Below, one piece after another: positions 57,601-64,000 of a DNA stretch of 64,000 bases; the stretch's first letter is position 1, and each line of letters begins with the position of its first letter. A program made the translations under genes and the position numbers. Source of the stretch: Undaria pinnatifida (taxonomy: Eukaryota > Sar > Phaeophyceae > Laminariales > Alariaceae); the NCBI GenBank assembly GCA_012845835.1, contig JABAKD010000022.1, forward strand, positions 13,499,718 through 13,563,717, in the 5' to 3' direction. The notes beneath the pieces were generated by a model. That model was not told the DNA's origin, did no database searches, and was given only the letters and a program-made list of their open reading frames with translations.

Positions 57601-58162
57601 CCCCGAGTCAAAGCTCCTCAAGTCAGACCTCTTCACGTCAGGGCTCTTCAATGATTCCCTCGGGACAACTAGGGTCGCTCGGAGGCGTGTCTGATGGAGG
57701 CGGGGGGGACGAGGAGGAAGCGGAGGAGGAGGAGGAGGGGGGCGAGGAAGGCGCAGGGGGGGGTGGGCGGGGGGCTTTGCGATGCGCCCACCTTGTATTT
57801 CAGGTGAGGAGGAGAGGGCGGGGGGGGAGCTTACGCGGAGGTTAGAGGACTGTTGTTGTAGTAGTTGTTGATTGTAGTTATTGGCCTTGTTGGTGGTGTG
57901 CTTATGGTTGTTGTCCTTATGTTCTTGTTTCTGTTATTGTTCTTGATTCTTGCTCTTGCGCTTGCTGCTGTTCCCGGTTTTGTTCATGTCGTTGTACTTG
58001 TTGGTCTTCTTGTTCTTCTTGCTCTTGCTGGTGGTGTCTGTCTCATGATGATGCCTTTTCTCTCGACGGCAGGACCTGTGCGTGCTGACGAGGGGCGAGC
58101 AAGGGCAGTGGATCAAACGGACCAGCGTGTCGCCAACGCTTGGCCTCGAGCTCGTAGAACAG
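51607..58162 (+). CDS. MON2-like Golgi/endosome trafficking regulator, 5' part (DCB region); gene runs off the window
   Basis: Exons 51607-51698, 54507-54606, 55591-55727, 56562-56679, 57477-57803 and 58073-58162 join in frame (phases 2,0,2,0,0,0) into 288 residues. The product follows the N-terminus of MON2 closely in order: ELRAL (residue ~10), HPVVQEAAE (~22-30), RPFLLAC (~68), LQTMVMV (~123), VRQIISLLFDRV (~173), LVFQDLC (~256) and LGLELVEQ (~281), which matches the Dimerization/Cyclophilin-Binding region shared by MON2 and the large Arf-GEFs. MON2 proteins lack the Sec7 domain and work with flippases in endosome-to-Golgi trafficking. A Gly/Glu-rich acidic insert replaces the usual loop in exon 5. 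ATG 51607 directly follows a pyrimidine-rich stretch ending CAG, so a 5'UTR intron may end there. After 58162 a GTGACG donor opens an intron of at least 5.8 kb holding a segmental duplication. No further exon was found before the window ends. Confidence 0.88.
52860..53390. repeat. Foldback array in MON2 intron 1
   Basis: Forward units (GATGGGGTAGTGGGTG, GGGAGATATATGC, CTCCCTCTATAGTGCCGG) occur about three times and then in inverse orientation about twice, with the symmetry centre near 53170-53185. A ~200-bp-arm hairpin could form. Confidence 0.65.
54062..54172 (+). repeat. Divergent R3 fragment in MON2 intron 1
   Basis: Segment with CATCGACGTTGAGCATACCC, CGTCCGTGCTGCTCTTCGTC and GAGCTCTGTAGTCACAAAC, aligned to the R3 head. 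Confidence 0.4.
54640..54885 (+). repeat. GATCT-rich dispersed repeat, copy 2, in MON2 intron 2
   Basis: Collinear with 8530-8745: CCGTACGATCTGCATCATCT, ACAGATCCTGCACAACAT and GGTCTAGATGATCTGTG. It begins just downstream of MON2 exon 2. Confidence 0.6.
54955..55075 (+). repeat. Dispersed repeat R7, copy 2
   Basis: CCTGATCCCACGCGACTTTA, GGGGTTTCCACTAGAATGGC and CACAGAAAAAAGCGG match 14195-14345. Confidence 0.45.
55347..55590 (+). repeat. Two upstream copies of the MON2 exon 3 acceptor edge (104-bp period)
   Basis: TTCTTGTGGCGTTGTTCT-type sequence starts at 55347, 55451 and 55555. In the first two units it is followed by degraded versions of the exon 3 start (GACCTCGTTCGACCATTTC, GATCTCCCTCGACCGTTC). 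The CAG acceptor is kept only in the third unit, the real exon. Confidence 0.85.
55819..56365 (+). repeat. Three downstream copies of the MON2 exon 3 donor edge
   Basis: 55819-55972 matches exon 3 and its following intron (CATCTTGCCTTCGGACGCGC is identical). 56041-56140 has an in-frame stop but keeps TCAG|GTAGAC. 56311-56365 is the most decayed. Confidence 0.85.
56915..56979 (+). repeat. Decayed copy of MON2 exon 4
   Basis: GAGTGCTGTGGGCGACGACC and AAAGGGCTGCGACATGACGG align with exon 4 (from 56610), in the intron just downstream; an in-frame stop follows. Confidence 0.8.
57300..57470. repeat. CACGCTG / TACGCT repeats before MON2 exon 5
   Basis: Pyrimidine-rich ~10-bp units (GCGCTGCTCTACGC, CCCCACGCTG) lead directly into the acceptor TTTTTGACAG. 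Confidence 0.6.
57850..58060. repeat. TTGTTCTTG repeats in MON2 intron 5
   Basis: GTTGTT, CTTGTT and CTTGCTCTTG units extend to the pyrimidine tract of exon 6. Confidence 0.6.
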
Positions 58163-58211
58163 GTGACGCATAATTTTATTTAGTATTCCGTTCAGAAGCG
58201 CGCTATGACAG

Positions 58212-58560
58212 AGAGGGATACATGACCTCTTTTCGACCCAAACATTCATGACTGGACTCGACTGAGGAACGATATCGGTGCAGTTGTTGTTGTTGTTGTT
58301 GTTCTCACATTAACTCGCATAATCAAGTCCGTGGTCACAGGACAGGCTCCAGTCACTCTGGAGCTGAGGAATACCCCAGGGAAAAACACAGTACCTCTTG
58401 TTGACTATAGCATTTCTGACTGACCACAAGTGAGAATGAGGGGGTTACAGTACCTCTTTTTAGCCAATTTTTTTTTGGCTGGCCTCAACTGAGGAAGGAT
58501 AGGGGTACAGCACCTTTTTTTTACAAAAGCATTTCTTGCTGACCTCAACTGAAGAACTCC
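58212..58560. repeat. ~60-bp repeats after MON2 exon 6, interrupted by R2
   Basis: CAGTACCTCTT, GCATTTCTGACTG and CTCAACTGAGGAAGGAT recur four times; R2 splits the first from the others. Confidence 0.65.
58283..58390 (+). repeat. R2 head fragment inserted in a minisatellite
   Basis: (GTT)n, CTCACATTAACTCGC, GGACAGGCTCCAGTCACTC and ATACCCCAGGG match the R2 head. It interrupts an array of ~60-bp repeats at 58212-58560, so it inserted after that array formed. Confidence 0.6.
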
Positions 58561-59049
58561 CCAATATCCGGGTGATTGCAATGTCCAAAGTCCCCCAGGT
58601 TGAAAAAAATGTACCAAGAGTATTGAAACCTACGAACGACATATAGCCCAAGGCCAGCGAACCCACGAGTAGTTAGTTAGCAAATAGTAAACACTGGTAT
58701 ATCGGAAAACGTATTTCTAACTAATTTTTCGCTGATTTTTCATAAGCTGGGTTGGCCTTGGATTGTGTCATTCGGCGGTTTCAACACTGTTAATAGTATA
58801 CTATTACATGTTTTCTTCATCCAACTCCTACCCAACCAAAGTTGGTATGATACATCGCAAACACGCTAGCTTTGTAATCCCTTTTTTCGCTGAACAGCAG
58901 CGCTATTCGTTGTATACCTTGGTCATGACATTGCTAATAGGGGGTGCACATTCGATTTTACTCAAATTTTTCTGGAAGGACGCGTGCTACGACAGGGAGT
59001 AGTATATTGCGGTTTGTAGCTTTTTTTTTTTCCTGAACGATGGAGCTCC

Positions 59050-59131
59050 TTTAGAACTGGAAACCCGTTTTTGGGGACTAAATTACTTGGATTTAGTATA
59101 GGGAGGGGTTTGGGGGCTCTGAAGGGGTTAA
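59050..59131 (+). repeat. Dispersed repeat R9, copy 2
   Basis: AAATTACTTGGATTTAGTAT and GGGAGGGGTTTGGGGGCTC, matching 29080-29156. Confidence 0.5.
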
Positions 59132-59400
59132 CACAAATCGTCGGAATTTTCCATTTTTTTTGCTTATTTTTTCATGTATACCTGGACCATGGAATTGATG
59201 ATCGGGTTGCGCTTTTAATTTTTCTCAAAATTGAAATATGGTTTTGGGTCAGGTATACCAACCCAACCATACCAACCATTGTTCTATCAAGCCAGCCGAG
59301 AACCTTGCAGGGCAGAAGCAACGATGGTTGCTCCACCTCTACCATAATATTAGTAGCATGTATCCATACATGCATGTATCTATGTATCTACAAGGGCTCC

Positions 59401-59432
59401 GCATGGGTGCCGGCATTCGACGGCACCCATGC
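59401..59432. other. Hairpin at the edge of segmental duplication copy 2
   Basis: Perfect 12-bp stem GCATGGGTGCCG / CGGCACCCATGC with an 8-nt loop, 12 bp inside the element edge. On the minus strand this would be a subterminal 3' hairpin, as in Helitron-like elements, but the terminal CTRR is not present, so the class is left open. Confidence 0.6.
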
Positions 59433-60159
59433 TTCGGATAGAGCAGGGCAGCACTTCGGATTGTTCGATTCAATACTTGGTAGAGTAAAAACGTCACCAC
59501 ACACAATCATAGTCTGCGCGTACAGTATGTAAGGTAATGCCAAGAGTTCGATATAGACTAACAATCGTAACAATGTACTACAATTAGTAGCTACCGTTTT
59601 TCAATTGCATCCGATTCCGAGCTTCATCAGATTTCGATCGGATAAATCCGAGCACACGCCGACTGACCCTTTAGTCTGGCGACGAAACGTGTCGAGTGCG
59701 TTTCTTATGATACTTTTACTCATCAATCAAGCATCCGGGGCCAGTAAGGTGACACACGTCCGCTGCGTGTTCTCTTCGCAGCCACTGAGAGACGCGCACT
59801 GAGCCAGCTTCTGAAATATACAATGCATGATATAATAGTATAATCTAGATCCGAGCCTCCCAGATTGACTGCCTGTGTGTTGTCTGATCGTGGAGAGACG
59901 CGTTGACGTTGTTCCAGGTGCAAAACACGGTGGTATGGCTGCCTTCGTCATTGAACTCCTCGAATGCTATTGCAATGCTGCTGCGTGTTGCTAGCTGTGT
60001 AGATCGCTCACTTCTTGTACATACAGTACGCGACTACAGCGCTTACAATTTTGACAGTTAAGGATTTCAGACTCGGGTTTCTATAGATGAAAATAAAAAC
60101 ATGTCATTTTCGTCTGATCGCTCATTGGCCAGGATTCGTACACAAAGTAGGCGTCACCC

Positions 60160-61290
60160 GGGCACGATAGGGTCACATGCCGGGATCGAAATCCATCCAC
60201 ACATCTACAACTCCGACAACCCGGGCACGAACACGGATATCATCCGGGTTGATACCTCCCCGCACGGTGTGGAAATCCCAACCCCGCCGGCCGATTTTCT
60301 GATTCGCCATGGTTCGTATGTTGAGCCAGCTCCACCTCGAGAGGATGTAGGGTCCCATCCCCGGTCCAGAGGTCGTTCCACCTCTCTAAAACTTCCATCA
60401 ACCGGGGAAGCAAACCGAGCTTTCTCGGGCCTACATCACCCTGCACGGTGAGAAAACCCCAATCCCGTTGGCTAATCGCTGATTGGTCGAGCGCCACAGC
60501 GCCGTCCTAGGCGGATAGAGGCCCATCAATAGGGGGCATTTCCGTCGCACTCGGGGAAGATAGGGTCCCATCCCCGATTTATGAATCCCCCGAAATTCTA
60601 CAGCTCCAAAAACGCGGGAACAATAGCGATAACCTTCCGTGTCGAAACCACTCCGCACAACGTGGAACCCCAACCATATTCGCTTTCCGCTGATTGGCTG
60701 GGGCTCGGACATAAGGGCAACGCCACCATGGGAGGATATAGAGTCCTGTACCCGTTTCAGAAATCCTGACAAACCGGGGACGATAACGGATTTCTCCCGC
60801 GGGTCGACACAGCCCCGCATGATGGTGCGACAATAATCTATTCACATTGGCTTATCGTTGATTGGCTATGCAGCTCGTAGAGCCAGGGACACCCGGGGGG
60901 GAGATAGACCAGCAAACGGGCGGGGGGCGTTCCGACGCACCCGATGAGAACAGGGCTGCACCGCCGTTCCAGAAATCCTTCGATACCCCATCAACTCCAA
61001 CAAACCGGGGACGAAAACCGACTGCTCCCTGGTCGACACCACGCCGCACGGTGTGGAAGCCTTAGCTAGCTGAGATTCGTATACAACGCCAGCACCACAG
61101 AAGAACAGGGTCCAACCCCAGTTCAGAAATCCTTCAAGGTATTTACAACTAGAAAAAAATAGGGCAACTCGCGCTACTGCTGACTTTTTATTCGTATACC
61201 CCAACCCCGCGGTACGCGGACATTTCATTTGACCCCCTGCCTCGATACCACCCCGCACAGTGTAACCCAACCTTTGACTGATTGGCCCGG
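60160..61290. repeat. Six-monomer array, ~200-bp period (copy 2)
   Basis: Same array as at 2581-3730 with matching monomer order, carried by the second copy of the segmental duplication. The order is preserved, which shows that the array existed before the segment was duplicated. Confidence 0.75.
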
Positions 61291-61489
61291 CCGGGGTTCG
61301 TGGATAGAGGAAACCACCACTCACTAAGAAGTTCAGCTAGTTCAATGATTATCATCTCATGCTGGCCTGTGATTGGAGAAGTTGCACATGGACCAATTGC
61401 ATAATACAGCAGTCAGTCCAGATCGAGTCAGTGCAACTTGCTGGGGTATCGTATTATTACAGCAGCAGTAATACACTTCACTTATTTTC

Positions 61490-61715
61490 TTTTTCCTTCC
61501 CATTTACTGTGATGCTCGCATTACTCTCGCCCTCCCAGTAGTATAGCTCAGATCCGGGGTCATATAGCGGGCTCCCCTCCCCCCTCCCCACTACGGTGCA
61601 TGCCCTAAGTTTTATCGCGATAAGAAAAATGCAGCATTTTCTTCCCTCGTCGATTCGCGTCAATTTGTACCTACCCACGCTGCTAGGCGATTTCAGCAGT
61701 TATTAGTTGATCATT
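61490..61715 (-). repeat. R5 copy in segmental duplication copy 2
   Basis: Duplicated counterpart of 3885-4110. Confidence 0.5.
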
Positions 61716-61859
61716 TTTTCCCATTTATTTCTGCAAATAAATACAGCCAACAAAGCTCACAACGGTGGTTATTTAACTCAAGGACCAACGCTAGTATTAG
61801 TAGTAGTATTCGAGTGTAGCCCCACTAGAGCACCGGGGCGACCGGCTCTACATCACTCA

Positions 61860-62162
61860 CTGCCCCGGTGACGTATCAGGTTATATCCTCGAGCCTGGTA
61901 TAGGTCAGCTTCTTCGTGAGTTCGAATCTCCCCGAGTGCGTACTCGTATAAATTTTCGCGACTTTTTCTCGTGCACTAATTGACTTGCGGAAAGCGCGAG
62001 AGCGTGAGTTAGCAACACTCGATGAAAAATCGACGATCAGTGGGTGCTGAACCCTATGCGCCGAAAAAAATGAAGGCAGTAACCGGGGGGGAGAAGGGAC
62101 GACACCTGTGACCACGGCTTGTATGTCCAGAAGCTAGGAAGTAGAAGTGTGCCAAAAAAAAA
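61860..62162 (+). mobile_element. tRNA-derived SINE, copy 2
   Basis: Same organisation as the copy at 4262: box A-like segment, box B GTTCGAATC, shared body, and an A tail after AGAAGTGTGCC. It lies inside segmental duplication copy 2, so it was probably copied with that segment rather than inserted independently. Confidence 0.7.
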
Positions 62163-62899
62163 AAACTCACTAGAAGAGATAATCAATCAGCAATCAGCAG
62201 CAAGGAGCACGTCAAGTACGAAGCAACACAAACTTAATTGTCAGTTACGTACCAACACGACCGCTTGCACTTGACCGGCAAACGACCACAGCAACGGAGT
62301 CAGGGACCACAGCAACAACAAATCAAGCCATCCACACACCGCCTATATATTTCTTCAAAGAGTCTTCTCGGGGAAAAAAAACACCAAACAATGCGATACG
62401 GGGACAAATGCATGCCACCACTGGTTTCTTCCGTGGATACTGTCTACTCACTACCACCTTCGAGTGGCGCAGCTTAACAACAGGAGGAACTTGTATAATA
62501 CAATCCTCGAGGCTCCGGGGACGCAGCCACTCGCAATGCTGCTTTGTGGCTTTTTATGGCGCAGTAATCGTAATCACTACTACCTCCTCCTCGTTTAGTC
62601 ATTCGTGCGCTTGCCACGTCTATATCCATGTATCTATGTACGTGTACCTACCGAAATTCAATAAACAAATGCACTACTACTATGATCCCTACCGCAGTAC
62701 CATGGGCATTTTTTTGCAGTAATATTATCATTTGTTTCGGGACAACATATGACGCCAATTTGGAAATATTGTCTTGCCACGTTTTATTTTATCAACCTCT
62801 CCATACATCAAGATCCGAAGAATACTGGAGAGTACCGTTCAAAATACATTTTTTTGCGCGCTTTTCGCTTGGACGGCGGCCTTCGAACAAAGTGATTTG

Positions 62900-63390
62900 A
62901 CCGAGAAATGCTACAGCACTGCCCACTGAGCTACGTAATCACTTGACTTAGTTGCTCAGTGGGTACTGCATACACATGTTAAACTACCAAACAAAATAAT
63001 CATTCATAATGTCGTCAGCGCGCACGCTTGCAAAAAGTAAATATGAAGTCGGTGAGAATCGAACTCACGACACACAGCACTACCCACTGTCACGTGACTC
63101 AGTAAAACTCACAGTGAGTGGGTTATGCAAAAAACCAACCAAATATGTTTTCGAGTCCGTTGATTAATTATCACAGACTTCGTAAGAGCGATCTCCGGAG
63201 CTATTCCCTCTCAACGTACTACATTTACTAGTACTCAGGAGAACACTGTTAATAACAACTATTATAACCATTCATAACGTCTCCAGCGCGCACGCTCCTG
63301 AATACCAAACATGATGTGGGTGAGAATCGTACCCACGGCACATCTTTCATTGGTTATATAGCACTATACCCACTGAGCCAAAAGGAAACG
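62900..63390 (-). repeat. Three tRNA-like (pseudo-tRNA/SINE head) units
   Basis: On - there are three D-arm-like segments of the GCTCAGTGGGYA type (near 62930, 63095, 63370). Two T-arm-like segments, GAGTTCGATTCTC (near 63065) and GGGTACGATTCTC (near 63330), fit box B. No unit folds into a complete canonical cloverleaf by eye, so they are called tRNA-derived repeats, not tRNA genes. Confidence 0.45.
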
Positions 63391-63795
63391 ACACACAGCA
63401 GTAAGTAGTAGCTACGATAGCGCAAGCGCTTCGAGGCGGCCATGAAAAAAGCATCGTCGAGAAGAAGTTTAGATGCCAATTTGGAAATGATGCCAATTTT
63501 GAAATGCTGTCCCTTGTTTATTCGTTCAAGCTCTGCATATGCCAAGATCCAAGAATAGCTCGGGCGTATACCGCCCAAAATACAAAAAAAAAACGCACTC
63601 CTCGCTTGTCTCGCACAGCGTCTATCCGCGTTCACGTCGAGGTGCGGAACGGATACGGCAGGGCGAGGGGCGTTGGAACCGCCCCCCGAAGACGGCGCTC
63701 GAACGAAGCTATTTGACCGAGAATCCCAGTTCCGAGAATCGCACACTGTGGCCGAGACGAAAAAAAGCCCTGACCGAATGCCCCCCCAAAAGAAT

Positions 63796-63928
63796 GATAA
63801 TATATATATATATTTATGTATGTATGTATGTATGTATGTATGTATGTATGTATGCATGTATGTATTATGTACGTATGTATGCATGTATGTATGTATGTAT
63901 GTATGTATTATGTACTCATGTTTGTATG

Positions 63929-63959
<31 letters not shown>

Positions 63960-63960
63960 T
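63796..63960. repeat. GTAT microsatellite
   Basis: TATG units with sporadic GC substitutions follow (TA)n at the end of segmental duplication copy 2. Confidence 0.8.
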
Positions 63961-64000
63961 AAAGGCAGTTTTTCGGTGAGGCGGCAAACGCGCTCCTTGT

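Larger units (their letters stand above)
59389..63795 (+). repeat. Segmental duplication, copy 2, inside the last visible MON2 intron
   Basis: Collinear with 1805-5515. It lacks ~190 bp found in copy 1 but has extra sequence at about 62900-63695, where the end segment (CCAATTTGGAAAT to TTGACCGAGAAT) is present twice around three tRNA-like units. The copy interrupts the MON2-like gene only within an intron. Confidence 0.85.

Noticed and set aside
63318-63390. Possible functional tRNA gene
   Set aside because: T-arm and D-arm resemblances are present, but the acceptor stem and anticodon arm do not close and the unit is repeated with mutations.

Overview
This window looks like nuclear DNA of a multicellular-alga-type eukaryote. 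Genes are sparse, introns are long with mostly GT-AG borders, homopolymer tracts (poly-Ala, poly-Glu, poly-Gly) occur inside proteins, and introns and spacers are filled with minisatellites, G runs, tRNA-derived SINEs and a pogo-like DNA transposon. The mix fits an ochrophyte stramenopile, most plausibly a brown alga, but that is an inference from gene style, not a database result.

Three genes could be assembled by hand, with reading frame preserved across every proposed splice. (1) A bactofilin-type gene on + (19119-23525, true 5' end not found): four visible exons joined by phase-0 introns encode a short beta-helix domain between a Ser/Arg-to-Glu-rich N-terminus and an Ala-rich C-terminus. 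(2) A complete 10-exon gene on - (50798 down to 31104, 364 codons plus stop) for a membrane-anchored PAP phosphatase of the BPNT2/IMPAD1 (gPAPP) type, which clears 3'-phosphoadenosine 5'-phosphate made during Golgi sulfation. (3) The 5' part of a MON2-like gene on + (51607 to 58162, continuing beyond the window) coding for the N-terminal DCB-type region of this Golgi/endosome trafficking protein. Genes 2 and 3 are head to head with about 0.8 kb between start codons, and both act at the Golgi. Genes 1 and 2 converge.

Layout: 1-1.8 kb dispersed repeats; 1.8-5.5 kb copy 1 of a segmental duplication holding an array of six ~200-bp monomers; 5.7-18.9 kb dispersed repeats, an inverted pair of 340-bp repeats and tandem arrays, no convincing gene; 19.1-23.5 kb bactofilin gene; 23.5-31.1 kb spacer; 31.1-50.8 kb BPNT2-like gene, whose introns each carry a private satellite; 50.8-51.6 kb shared promoter region; 51.6 kb to the end MON2-like gene, whose last visible intron carries copy 2 of the segmental duplication (59.4-63.8 kb).

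The most unusual signal is recurrent. Exons of the BPNT2-like and MON2-like genes are flanked, inside the introns, by decayed tandem copies of their own splice-junction sequence: half exon edge, half intron, always on the matching side of the exon. MON2 exon 3 has two upstream acceptor-edge copies at an exact 104-bp period and three downstream donor-edge copies. BPNT2 exon 8 has three acceptor-edge and two donor-edge copies. Weaker single copies flank MON2 exon 4 and BPNT2 exons 3 and 5. This suggests introns that grow by tandem amplification across splice junctions. One MON2 copy (55821-55906) is still open and phase-compatible with replacing most of exon 3.

All homology statements come from reading the sequence and from knowledge of the families; no search or alignment program was run.
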